A stretch of DNA of 64,000 nucleotides, taken from the NCBI RefSeq assembly GCF_001689125.2, contig NZ_CP015405.2:5048501-5112500 (forward strand), in the 5' to 3' direction. The notes under the pieces are model-generated. The model was not told the DNA's origin. It did not search any database and saw nothing but the letters and a program-made list of their open reading frames with translations. A program made the position numbers and the translations under genes. Each line of letters begins with the position of its first letter. Within the stretch, counting starts at the first letter, position 1. This stretch comes from Blautia pseudococcoides (GTDB lineage: Bacteria > Bacillota > Clostridia > Lachnospirales > Lachnospiraceae). Positions 15,617-23,803 of this stretch are shown here, piece by piece.

Positions 15617-16378
15617 TCATGCCAGGTGGACAGAAATCCCGTATTCCCTGCAGTAATCCTGATATTCCACGGTAAGCGCCTGGTCTGTGATCACATGCTG
15701 TACTTCATTTAAACGGCAGTAAGTCATCAGAGCGAATTTCCCGAATTTTGTATGGTCAGAAAGCAGATAACGTGTCCGGCTGTTCTGGATGACCGCTTTT
15801 TTAACGGCATATTCCCCAGCGGAGGCATTGGTCAGGCCGTTTTCAATGGTGACACCTGTGGATGCCATAAACGCTTTGGTGATATTAAAGGTGCGCAGAT
15901 ATCCCGGAATCTCACTTCCCACAAAGGAGAGCGTGTCCCTGTTTAGTATGCCGGGCAGGGAGATGACTTGCAGATTGGGGTATGGAACCGCGCGGATAAA
16001 AATCTGCAGGCTGTTTGTGATGATGGTGCAGTTCAGGTGTGACAGGCAGTCTACCATATTCAGGCAGGTGGTACCTGTGTCAATATAAATCACATCTCCG
16101 TTCTCGACAAAGGATGCGGCTTTTTTTGATATGGCGTCCTTCTCCGCACTCAGAACCGTGTGGCGCTGTTCATAGGGCAGCAGCCTTGTATCAGAGGGCT
16201 GCTGTGTGCTGACCACACCGCCGTATACCTTTTCTGCAGTTCCCTTTTTTACAAGATCGTCAATATCCCTTCGTATGGTGTTCTTGGATACATTGAATTT
16301 TTCACACAGGGTATCCAGAGATACGGATTTTTCCTGTTCAATGAAAGCCTCTATTAAATCAATTCGTTTTGTGCGCAT
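15617..16378 (-). CDS. DeoR-family transcriptional regulator
   Basis: A 253-residue regulator of the DeoR/GlpR type. The N-terminal winged helix (LIEAFIEQEKSVSLDTLCEKFNVSKNTIRRDIDDLVKKG) carries the family signature with RRDIDDL. The C-terminal sugar-phosphate-sensing domain has DVIYIDTGTTCLNMVDCL and, near the end, LLSDHTKFGKFAL. It is divergent from the OFA transporter and aldolase genes. TTTTGGGTA and TACCCAAAA sites in the shared 233-bp intergenic region overlap the promoters of both sides. It could be an IolR-like repressor that responds to a phosphorylated inositol intermediate, the aldolase substrate; that is inference. Confidence 0.9.
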   Translation of the reverse strand: MRTKRIDLIEAFIEQEKSVSLDTLCEKFNVSKNTIRRDIDDLVKKGTAEKVYGGVVSTQQPSDTRLLPYEQRHTVLSAEKDAISKKAASFVENGDVIYIDTGTTCLNMVDCLSHLNCTIITNSLQIFIRAVPYPNLQVISLPGILNRDTLSFVGSEIPGYLRTFNITKAFMASTGVTIENGLTNASAGEYAVKKAVIQNSRTRYLLSDHTKFGKFALMTYCRLNEVQHVITDQALTVEYQDYCREYGISVHLA

Positions 16379-16464
16379 AATCTTATCCTTTCAGCATCCC
16401 CTTGGGAAAACCACATCCCGGGACAATTACTTTTTTCCATGGAATCTGATATAAGTATAGTATA

Positions 16465-16550
16465 TTTTGGGTAAGTTGTGAAGAGATAAATGAAAAAGAT
16501 GCAAAATATAATCAAAATCTATTGACTAAATACCCAAAAGGTGCTATTTT
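16465..16550. promoter_or_regulatory. divergent promoter region with candidate DeoR operators
   Basis: TTTTGGGTA at 16465-16473 and its exact inverted copy TACCCAAAA at 16531-16539. The second lies between TTGACT (16522-16527) and TATTTT (16545-16550), which have 17-bp spacing before the OFA gene. The first overlaps a TATACT -10 of the deoR-type gene on the minus strand. The same pair recurs before the gene remnants at 20327-20384. Confidence 0.6.
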
Positions 16551-16611
16551 AAATACAAAGAGATAACCAAAACATAATAAAAAGTTTATCAAAAGAGGAA
16601 GGGAAGCTATT

Positions 16612-17856
16612 ATGACAGGAAAAGCAAATTCTAAAACAAAATACCTGATTCTCATATTTGGTGCCTTTGCAGTATTTTTTACAGGGTATCCCCATATCTG
16701 GTCCATCTACCAGCCATATGCCATGGAGCTGACCGGCTGGAGCCAGAGTCAGGCATCTATGTGTTTCTATCTGTATTTTGTCACATTTGTACTGGGTAAT
16801 ATTTTCGGCGGCCGTATTCAGGATAAATACAGTCCCAGGATAGCAGTGATCTTCGGAGGCGGTATTTTCACAGTGAGTGTTCTGCTCTGTGCGCTGGCGC
16901 TCCGTCCGTCACCAATGATGATGTATTTTACATACGGAATTCTGCAGGGATTTGGACAGGGTATGATTTATACCACCATCATCTCCACCGCGCAGAAATG
17001 GTTTCCGGGAAGGACCGGATTCGCGTCAGGCGTCATTGTGACTGCCAACGGCTTGTTCGGATTTTTTATGGCACCATTTTCAAGAGCACTGCTCTCGGGT
17101 CAGGGAATTAAAGTGACATTTCTTGTGATCGGTGCTATGATAGGCATCTCCTGGATATTTGCAAGTATTTTTATTAAAAATCCGGATAGTTTACATAAGA
17201 CAGGGGAACATGAAGTCCACAGATTTGAGGGAAAACAGTATTCCTCCATGGAGATGATCAAGACCAAAAAGTTCTATTTCCTTCTGGCAACCATGCTGTT
17301 CGGCCTGATCCCATACCTTATTTTATCCCCCCTTTCCCAAACTGTTCAGATGGATAGGGGAATCGCATCAACCGTGGCAGTGGCAGCAGTTATGGCAGGC
17401 TCAGTATTCAATGCGGGTACACGCCTGGCACTCCCCACAGCAGCAGATAAAGTGGGCAGGATCATTTGTCTGAAAGTGGTTCTGGCGGTGGCAGCGGCAG
17501 CCATGGTGCTGCTGGTCATAGCTCCGGCAGCAGTCACAACCGTCTGCGTGGTATTGGTATATGCATGTTATGGCGGTATTATGGGCAGCTTCCCGTCGCT
17601 GACAAGCAACATATTCGGCATGGCACATTCCGGTGAAAATTACGGATACGTTATGCTGGGTATCGCAGTTGCCACACTGGGAGCCCCTGCGATCACAAAC
17701 ACAGTTCTCGGACAGGGATATGACATCAACGTGGTATTTGTCATCGGGGCTGTCTGCGCGGCAATTTCCTTCCTGTTCCTGCTTCTTCTGGAGAGGGAAA
17801 TGAAAAGGGAGAAATCAGAGGTTGTGGCAATGGGAACGAAAAGTTTTGCGAAATGA
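16612..17856 (+). CDS. OFA-family MFS transporter
   Basis: A 414-residue major facilitator of the oxalate/formate antiporter family with twelve hydrophobic segments. Visible are the first helix ILIFGAFAVFFTGYPHIWSIYQPYA, the loop GGRIQDKYSPR, GILQGFGQGMIYTT and STAQKWFPGRTGFASG, typical of OFA proteins. OFA members exchange small carboxylates or import other organic acids. It is 30 bp before an aldolase and opposite a DeoR-type regulator, so it may move an inositol-pathway compound or acid end product. A decayed paralogue lies at 18856. Substrate unknown. Confidence 0.88.
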   Translation: MTGKANSKTKYLILIFGAFAVFFTGYPHIWSIYQPYAMELTGWSQSQASMCFYLYFVTFVLGNIFGGRIQDKYSPRIAVIFGGGIFTVSVLLCALALRPSPMMMYFTYGILQGFGQGMIYTTIISTAQKWFPGRTGFASGVIVTANGLFGFFMAPFSRALLSGQGIKVTFLVIGAMIGISWIFASIFIKNPDSLHKTGEHEVHRFEGKQYSSMEMIKTKKFYFLLATMLFGLIPYLILSPLSQTVQMDRGIASTVAVAAVMAGSVFNAGTRLALPTAADKVGRIICLKVVLAVAAAAMVLLVIAPAAVTTVCVVLVYACYGGIMGSFPSLTSNIFGMAHSGENYGYVMLGIAVATLGAPAITNTVLGQGYDINVVFVIGAVCAAISFLFLLLLEREMKREKSEVVAMGTKSFAK

Positions 17857-17886
17857 ATTTATTGATATAAAGGAGAGGAAAAAATT

Positions 17887-18735
17887 ATGGCACTGGTAAA
17901 AATGAAAACATTACTGGAAAATGCAGCAAAAAACAACAGAGGATGCGGTGCATTCAGCGTAGGCAATATGGAAATGGTAAAAGGAGCTGTCCGTGCGGCT
18001 GAGGAGCTTGACACTCCCATCATCCTGCAGATCGCGGAAGTCCGTCTGAAACACTCCCCTCTTGATCTGATGGGACCCATGATGGTGCAGGCAGCCAAAT
18101 CTGCAAAGGTGGATGTTGCGGTGCATCTGGATCACGGCCTTACCTTTGAGACTGTGCAGAGAGCTTTGGAACTGGGCTTCACCTCTGTGATGCTGGATGC
18201 CTCCACACTTCCTTTTGAAGAAAATATTGCAGACACCAAAAAGGTTGTGGAGCTGGCTGCAAAATACGGTGCGACCGTGGAGGCAGAGCTTGGCCTGGTA
18301 GGCGGCAGCGAGGACGGAAGCTGCGACCACGGCATTCGCTGTACAGACCCGGATGATGCCAAAGTATTCGCGGAGCAGACCGGTATCGACGCTCTCGCGG
18401 TGGCCATCGGAAATGCACACGGAAATTATCCGTCAGCCCCAAAGCTGGCCTTTGACGTGCTGGAACAGATTCACAATAAAGTGGATATCCCTCTGGTACT
18501 TCACGGAGGCAGCGGCATCACGGATTCTGATTTCCAGAAGGCTGTCTCTCTTGGGATCAAGAAAGTAAATATTGCAACAGCAAGTTTCAACTGTCTGACA
18601 AAGAAGGTGGAAGAGTACATTGCCACAGAGGGAAAACACAATTACTTTGACTTGAATGAAGCGATGGTACAGGGAACATATGAGAATGTGAAACGTCACA
18701 TTCTGGTATTCAACACACCGTACCGGGCACAGTAA
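17887..18735 (+). CDS. class II aldolase, IolJ/fructose-bisphosphate-aldolase-like
   Basis: A 282-residue zinc-dependent ketose-bisphosphate aldolase. Metal and active-site segments are VAVHLDHGLTFE (His-x-Asp-His), VEAELGLVGGSEDG, AVAIGNAHGNYPS and IPLVLHGGSGI, followed by the phosphate-binding VNIATASF. In inositol breakdown, IolJ splits 6-phospho-5-dehydro-2-deoxy-D-gluconate to glycerone phosphate and malonic semialdehyde. The position beside iolG/iolE and the short length relative to glycolytic FBA favour that role, but a fructose- or tagatose-bisphosphate aldolase cannot be excluded. AGGAGAGG precedes the ATG, and it is co-transcribed with the OFA transporter. Confidence 0.82.
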   Translation: MALVKMKTLLENAAKNNRGCGAFSVGNMEMVKGAVRAAEELDTPIILQIAEVRLKHSPLDLMGPMMVQAAKSAKVDVAVHLDHGLTFETVQRALELGFTSVMLDASTLPFEENIADTKKVVELAAKYGATVEAELGLVGGSEDGSCDHGIRCTDPDDAKVFAEQTGIDALAVAIGNAHGNYPSAPKLAFDVLEQIHNKVDIPLVLHGGSGITDSDFQKAVSLGIKKVNIATASFNCLTKKVEEYIATEGKHNYFDLNEAMVQGTYENVKRHILVFNTPYRAQ

Positions 18736-18758
18736 GGGAAGTATATAGAAAATAAAGC

Positions 18759-18793
18759 ACCGGATAACAGTGTAAGCTGTTGTCCGGTATTTT
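18759..18793 (+). terminator. hairpin terminator after the aldolase
   Basis: ACCGGATAACAG pairs with CTGTTGTCCGGT around TGTAAG and is followed by ATTTTA. The T-run is short, so strength is uncertain. Confidence 0.6.
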
Positions 18794-18855
18794 AAAACAT
18801 TAACGGGGAAATGGTGGTTTACATAAAAAGGGGAAAGACTTGTGAGGGAGATATT

Positions 18856-19109
18856 GTGAAAGAGAATAAAACCGGTGTAAAGACAAAATATCTGATACTG
18901 ATATTTGGTGCCTTTGCCATATTTTTTACAGGGTATCCGCATATTGGGTCCATATATCAGCCATATGCCATCTGGGGGGAGGTATGGATATCAATGTGGT
19001 ATTTGCCATAGGTTCCCTGTGCGGCGGGGCGGCACTTGTATTTTTACTGCTGCTGGAGCGGGAGTTAAAAAGAGAGGCGGCTGTACAGACGCAGCCTGGA
19101 ATAGAATAA
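18856..19109 (+). pseudogene. OFA transporter with most of the middle deleted
   Basis: From a GTG at 18856 the first ~40 codons match the N-terminus of the intact transporter (KTKYLILIFGAFAIFFTGYPHIGSIYQPYA). After CAGCCATATGCCAT the sequence jumps to the family's C-terminus in another frame (MDINVVFAIGSLCGGAALVFLLLLERELKRE), ending at TAA 19107. About 320-330 residues are missing and the frame is shifted, so it cannot encode a transporter. It differs enough from 16612-17856 to be the relic of a paralogue rather than a recent duplicate. Confidence 0.85.
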
Positions 19110-19132
19110 ACACAGAGGAAAAGGTCCGGTTT

Positions 19133-19296
19133 TGATATGATACCTCCTAAGTAGACAAGGTAAATAACCAAAATCTACTTAGGGGGTAATTTTTATGCCA
19201 AAATCAAAACATTCTACTGAATTCCCAGCTAAAGTTTCACAAGAATATCCAGATGGCAAAGGGTCAGAAACGGTCTACTTGACAGGGGGCATATCA
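19133..19296 (+). mobile_element. internally deleted IS3-type element (MITE-like)
   Basis: The ends are 24-bp imperfect inverted repeats, 18 of 24 matching: TGATATGATACC...AAGTAGAC on the left, and on the right the complement TGATATGCCCCC...AAGTAGAC. TTT flanks both sides, a possible 3-bp target duplication. Inside, an ATG at 19195 opens with MPKSKHSTEFPAKVSQEYPDGKGS, the start of an IS3-family OrfA transposase, which then runs straight into the right end. An internal copy of the terminal motif at 19172-19190 forms a hairpin with the left end. The element touches the stop codon of the AraC gene. Confidence 0.7.
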
Positions 19297-19297
19297 T

Positions 19298-20191
19298 TTA
19301 TGCTCCGGGCCTTTTTTGTGCTCTGTATTCTTTAGGGGTCATATTTGTATACTCCCGAAAGACTTTATTAAAGTAAGAAGGGGAGGAAAAGCCCACAAAT
19401 TCAGAAATCTTATTGATGCTCAGATTAGAGGTTATGAGCATTTTTTTTGCGTTGTCGATCCTGATCTGTATGATGGCTTTGTTTGGGGTGATACCGTATT
19501 CTTTTTTCAGGCAGCGTATGATATGGACCGGGTGGAAGTTAAAATAATCGGCAATGCTTTCCAGGGTGAGCTGTGTGTGAAAGTTCTGCAGTATGTATTC
19601 CATAATATTGGCAGCCAGCAGTTCCGAGGAATTTCTCTGGGGCTGGAAAACCTGCACAAAGCTCAGCAGCCTGAAGAAAAGCTCCTGGCACTCCAGGGGG
19701 GATAAAGGGGCCTGATCCTGGGTCTCCTTCTGCTGGTATTTGTCTATATTGGCTGAAATCAATTTTGAAAATATGGATGTGAATTCACTGCTTTCCATGG
19801 GTGTCATTTTTTTATATAAGGGAAGGGTGAGGGTGCTTTTCCGGTCTGTATAGGTACTCAGGGATTTCCGTTCTTCTTTCACCAGATGGAATTCACCGGC
19901 GTATTGATAATTTCCCACACTTCTGAAATGAAGCCAGTCAAATTTAGTCTTTTCCGCCACTTTTTTGTGGCCGTAATGGGTGGAGTCCGGTTTTAAGATA
20001 AGCAGTTCATTTTCCCGGAGATGATAAGCAGCATCTCCGTCCGTAATATAAAGTTCCCCGTATTCAATAAAAATCAAATCAAAGATACCGATATTGCTTC
20101 TTCTGCCGTGTGCGTCTCCGGGACGGTAAAGCGCAGACCCGGCAATAATGAAATGGGGGTAAGGGGGAGTAGAAAAGTTCACATATTCCAT
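19298..20191 (-). CDS. AraC-family transcriptional regulator
   Basis: A 297-residue regulator. The N-terminal ~150 residues form a cupin-like ligand pocket (DLIFIEYGELYITDGDAAYHLRENELLILKPDSTHYG). The last 100 carry two helix-turn-helix motifs (ESIADYFNFHPVHIIRCLKKE and ISEFVGFSSPSYFNKVFREYTNMTPKEYR). This layout is typical of regulators of plant-glycan or sugar operons. It diverges from the solute-binding-protein leader and truncated GH127 gene, which were probably its targets before they decayed. An IS fragment lies directly after the stop. Confidence 0.92.
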   Translation of the reverse strand: MEYVNFSTPPYPHFIIAGSALYRPGDAHGRRSNIGIFDLIFIEYGELYITDGDAAYHLRENELLILKPDSTHYGHKKVAEKTKFDWLHFRSVGNYQYAGEFHLVKEERKSLSTYTDRKSTLTLPLYKKMTPMESSEFTSIFSKLISANIDKYQQKETQDQAPLSPLECQELFFRLLSFVQVFQPQRNSSELLAANIMEYILQNFHTQLTLESIADYFNFHPVHIIRCLKKEYGITPNKAIIQIRIDNAKKMLITSNLSINKISEFVGFSSPSYFNKVFREYTNMTPKEYRAQKRPGA

Positions 20192-20326
20192 GGCGGCCTC
20201 CTATCAAATATGTTTATATTTTACTATAATTATAAATGAATATTTGTTGTAAATCAACGATTAAAGAAAAATATTGCATGATGATGTGTTGAATTATTAC
20301 AATTTTATGCTGTTAATATTTTACTA

Positions 20327-20384
20327 TTTTGGGTAAAGAATATGAATTTACTTATAGAAAAAGCTTTTGTATAATATACCCAAG
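20327..20384 (+). promoter_or_regulatory. promoter with DeoR-like sites, upstream of the lost solute-binding protein
   Basis: TTTACT (20347-20352) and TATAAT (20370-20375) have 17-bp spacing. TTTTGGGTA (20327-20335) and TACCCAAG (20377-20384) bracket them, the same inverted pair as beside the deoR-type gene at 16465-16539. Confidence 0.55.
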
Positions 20385-20465
20385 ATATCGGTCCGATACA
20401 ACGTAAAACACATCAAAATGCATAATGGGGCAGACAAAAGGGGTCTGCATCCGAGGAGGAAAATT

Positions 20466-20528
20466 ATGAAAGCAGGAAAAATGAAAAAATGGGCAGCTCT
20501 TTCTATGACATCGCTTATGGCAGTTTAG
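20466..20528 (+). pseudogene. leader fragment of a solute-binding protein, ending in TAG
   Basis: GAGGAGG then ATG starts a 20-codon peptide with a basic then hydrophobic signal-like sequence (MKAGKMKKWAALSMTSLMAV) and a TAG at 20526. The promoter and ribosome site are strong. The body of the gene is gone and the sequence continues in the same frame into GH127 codons, so this is a deletion junction between two former neighbours. Confidence 0.65.
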
Positions 20529-22013
20529 AAGCAGTGGTCCAGCGCCAGGATCGGAGATTTGCTGTACTGTATCCAGTGGTATTGTGAGCAGGGAGAGAAG
20601 GAGCATATCCATACAGAGGGTGTTTCGTTTGACATCCATGCACTGGTGCAGATGCTCCGTGAGCAGGCGCTTGACTGGGCTGATATATTTGAGAATTTTC
20701 CATTTACCAGGCCCGCGGGTTATTACTATAACTGGGATAAGGAGTACAGCCATTTTTCATGGGAGGATTACCATGACACCATGAAATACCACGCCAATCA
20801 TATTGTAAATGTGACCATGGGATTTAAATATCCGGCAATGCTGTCTTATTTCTTTGAAGACAGGGATTATGAGGCAATTTCCCTAGCAGGAATGGAGAAT
20901 GCCCGGAAATATCACGGGGTAGCAAGCGGCGCTGTAAACGGAGATGAGCATTTAAGCGGAAATAACCCTTCCCAGGGCGCGGAACTCTGCTCCGTGGTGG
21001 AGTACATGTTCAGCCTTCAGACCATGCTGGAAGCCTTCGGCCTTCCAGGATTTGCGGATCAAATGGAGCGGCTGGCTTACAATGCGCTGCCTGCCACCAT
21101 CACAGAGGATTTTATGGCCCATCAGTATGTACAGCAGGCAAACCAGGTGCTGGTCAGCTGGGCCAAACGATGCTGGTTCAATAATAATGAGGAGTCCAAC
21201 ATGTTTGGGCTGGAGCCGAATTTTGGCTGCTGCACAGCAAATATGCATCAGGGCTGGCCGAAGTTCGTGAAGAGCCTGTGGTACAGAGCGGAGGATCTGG
21301 GATTGGTTTCCATGGTATTTGCCCCATGCAGGCTGGAGACAGAGGCAGAGGGAAGAAAGGTATGCATCAGGGAGGAGACAGAATATCCTTTCAAAGATAA
21401 AATTACATTCCACGTGGAGGAAGCCTCCCATGAAAACCTGGAATTCCGCATCAGAATTCCCCAGTGGTGCAGCACCTATAAACTATACAAAAACGAAACT
21501 TGCATAAAAGAAGAGGATCACAGAGAAAAGACAGGAGTCATAATGCCTGTGTGCAGAGGGCTTAAGACAGGTGATGTGATCCGGGCAGAGTTTTCCATGG
21601 ACATTGAAAGATCCTATTGGTTCCATAACAGCATGGCAGTGGAAAGAGGTCCCCTGGTGTATGCCCTGGACATGAAAGAAAGATGGAAAACAGTAAAAGA
21701 GGTAGCCGGAGTCAGGGATTATGAGGTTTATCCGGAAAGTGCCTGGAATTATGCATTGGAAGAAAGTCCGGCTTTTGAAGTCAGCATAAACCCAGTGGGA
21801 GAAACACCTTTTTCAAAAGCGCATCCTCCGGTGAAGCTGAAAACTAAAGGGCGGCGGCTAGACGCCTGGGAACTGGAAGCAAACAGCGCGGGAATCCTTC
21901 CAACCAGTCCCGTACGTCCGGACGGTGAGGAGGAAGAGATTGGTTTGATCCCTTATGGCTGCACAAAACTGAGAGTCAGTCAATTTCCATGGTACATAAA
22001 CGAGGACAGATAA
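20529..22013 (+). pseudogene. N-truncated GH127 (beta-L-arabinofuranosidase-like) glycosidase
   Basis: The open frame of 495 codons (a TTG at 20559 would give 484 residues) matches the C-terminal part of the GH127/DUF1680 family, whose members are usually around 640 residues. The family's zinc/nucleophile region is intact: GAELCSVVEY supplies the Glu-x-Cys ligand pair and GLEPNFGCCTANMHQGWP the Cys-Cys pair that includes the nucleophile. The first ~150-200 residues of the (alpha/alpha)6 barrel are missing, replaced by a solute-binding-protein leader and an in-frame TAG. Such enzymes release L-arabinofuranose or related sugars from plant glycans. Activity is unlikely without the missing part. 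Confidence 0.8.
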
Positions 22014-22041
22014 ATGCACCTGGAGGGGAAACTAAAATACT

Positions 22042-22152
22042 ATGCAGGGAAGGTCCTCAGACGACCGGGACGGTATGGAATACTCTGCAGGGGGCAGCGG
22101 AATCCGTCTTACCTTAAATTCTTATATGACAGCAGCAGCCTATGGGCTATAA
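22042..22152 (+). pseudogene. short C-terminal gene fragment, unidentified
   Basis: An ATG at 22042 opens 36 codons ending in GIRLTLNSYMTAAAYGL. It reads like the conserved tail of a larger protein rather than a free peptide, and it follows the truncated GH127 gene directly. I do not recognise the family. It may be another piece of the eroded operon or a chance frame. Confidence 0.3.
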
Positions 22153-22155
22153 AAC

Positions 22156-22200
22156 AAGGCTGAGGGAACGCATCACCTGCGTTCCCCCAGCCTTATTTTT
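22156..22200. terminator. bidirectional terminator
   Basis: AAGGCTGAGGGAACGC pairs with GCGTTCCCCCAGCCTT and continues into ATTTTT. It overlaps the stop codon of the minus-strand DUF3783 gene and separates the convergent units. Confidence 0.8.
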
Positions 22201-22594
22201 CCTCTTCTCTATCCATAAAATCTCTGTGTTCTTCCTCCAGCTCTTTTACAAGATGAGCAAATGTCCAGAAGCAGTTCTGGGATGTGAGGACTGCTTTTAA
22301 GGCAACGGACGGAAGTTCTCCGTTCTTCATCATACGAAGAAGGTGGTTCAGGTTATCGTCAGTGAAATTACACATAACCATAACATCCACAGGAATAGAA
22401 GGAAGGTTTTCCAGCATGGATATTTTCCGCGGAGGAAAGCCTTTAATTTTCGCCAGATATCCCACTGTCTGCAGTACATTTTGTGGGAGTATGGGAGAAA
22501 AATCAAATCCCATACGGCGTGCCGCTTTTTCCAAAACTTTTCCCTTTTCCGTCTGCCCATTGTTATAGTATAAAATATTGGGTCTGCGAATCAT
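22193..22594 (-). CDS. DUF3783 domain-containing protein
   Basis: A 133-residue soluble protein found in Lachnospiraceae and related Clostridia. It opens RRPNILYYNNGQ and has the DVMVMCNFTDDNLNHLLRMMKNGELPSVALKAVLTSQN segment typical of DUF3783, with an acidic, Arg-rich tail. The function of the family is not known. The gene stands alone between a shared terminator and a 244-bp gap that it shares with the divergent Crp/Fnr-type regulator; that gap holds no other gene that I can see. Confidence 0.75.
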   Translation of the reverse strand: MIRRPNILYYNNGQTEKGKVLEKAARRMGFDFSPILPQNVLQTVGYLAKIKGFPPRKISMLENLPSIPVDVMVMCNFTDDNLNHLLRMMKNGELPSVALKAVLTSQNCFWTFAHLVKELEEEHRDFMDREEEK

Positions 22595-22838
22595 AACAAT
22601 CCCTCCAGGCAGTTTTCATAATTTCATCATATACTATATGTTATGAATTTTCAACGGGGTTCTTACATCTTTCGTAAATATTAATGAAGTGGGGAACGAA
22701 GCTGGCTGCCAAAGGAGCATAGCAGACACCCCCGCCAGCCCGTCCCCTTTCAATTCAAAGTGACAAATTACCTAATTTACGAACCCACCCAAAAATGATA
22801 AAATAAAACAAGCAAACAAAAAGGTGGAATAACACAAA

Positions 22839-23510
22839 ATGGACCAACTGGGGAATTATGAAAAAATATTAACACACAGCTGCCTGTTCAGACAAAAAAA
22901 TAAAGAAGAACTCAAAAAACTTTGCAGTCTCCTCGGAGGAAGGATACAAGACTACGGTAAAGGACAACTACTCCTGCACGAGGGCGACACTGTGGGACAG
23001 TTAGGCATTGTTCTGGAAGGGGAGGTGCGCATTGTGCGCATTGATATGGAGGGAAATGAAAGACTCTTCCAGAAACTGGTCCCCTCCTATATGCTTGGCG
23101 CAGATGTTGTCTGCACTCCCACCCGGCAAAGTCCCTATTCGGCCTACGGCAGCCAGGATGCAAAAGTCTGGTATTTTGACTGGATGCCGGGTCATGAAAA
23201 ATGGGAGGAGGAGCTGGAACGCAGGCTGATGGAGTTCATAGCCAATGAAAACGTAAGGAAGTTTTACAGAATTGATATTCTCTCCACCAAAAGTGTGAGA
23301 ATGAGAGTATTAAAATACCTGCGCATTCAATGCCGCAAAAGAGGCAGTGATACCGTGGAGATCCCCTATTCCAGGGAGGAAATGGCAAACTATCTCTGCG
23401 TAAACCGCAGTGTTCTGTCCGATGAGCTGGGTAGAATGCAGGAGGAAGGGCTGATCACGTTCCGCAAGAACCGCTTTACACTTTGCGAAGGAGTTTCTTC
23501 CTATAAATAA
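22839..23510 (+). CDS. Crp/Fnr-family transcriptional regulator
   Basis: A 223-residue regulator with an N-terminal cyclic-nucleotide-binding-like beta barrel (GKGQLLLHEGDTVGQLGIVLEGEVRIVR) and a C-terminal winged helix (VEIPYSREEMANYLCVNRSVLSDELGRMQEEGLITF). The barrel has no N-terminal Cys cluster of the Fnr kind, so an oxygen-sensing iron-sulfur centre is unlikely. An AAGGTGG ribosome site precedes the ATG. It has no operon partner, and the ligand and targets are unknown. It may respond to redox, as several Clostridial members do, but nothing visible shows that. Confidence 0.88.
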   Translation: MDQLGNYEKILTHSCLFRQKNKEELKKLCSLLGGRIQDYGKGQLLLHEGDTVGQLGIVLEGEVRIVRIDMEGNERLFQKLVPSYMLGADVVCTPTRQSPYSAYGSQDAKVWYFDWMPGHEKWEEELERRLMEFIANENVRKFYRIDILSTKSVRMRVLKYLRIQCRKRGSDTVEIPYSREEMANYLCVNRSVLSDELGRMQEEGLITFRKNRFTLCEGVSSYK

Positions 23511-23662
23511 TAGGCGAAAAAACAAACTGTGAAAATATATAAGAAACAGGAAAGAAACCTGTCTTTATCAGTGAAAAAATACAATGAAATTCATCTGCTG
23601 CATTTTTACATGGTAAAGTAATAACAAGAAGAAGCTTTAAAATCCCATGATTTGGTGAAGTA

Positions 23663-23793
23663 TTGACAGTTGTGTCCGCATTAGAGTATACTTAACACAG
23701 TATAATTTTTGACTTTGGGACTGTAAATGGAGGTTACTGTCCATGAGGCTCCTGCTTTGCAGGGCTGTGACCAGTGACCGATTTAGAATATGA
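23663..23793 (+). promoter_or_regulatory. promoter and leader with a 16-codon upstream ORF
   Basis: TTGACA (23663-23668) and TATACT (23687-23692) are 18 bp apart. In the ~100-nt leader, TGGAGG precedes by 9 nt an ATG at 23743 that encodes MRLLLCRAVTSDRFRI and stops at 23791-23793, inside the ribosome site of the regulator. The leader also folds with GGTTACTG/CAGTGACC and CCTGC/GCAGG stems. Translational coupling is possible. Confidence 0.4.
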
Positions 23794-23803
23794 GGGATGA
23801 ATT

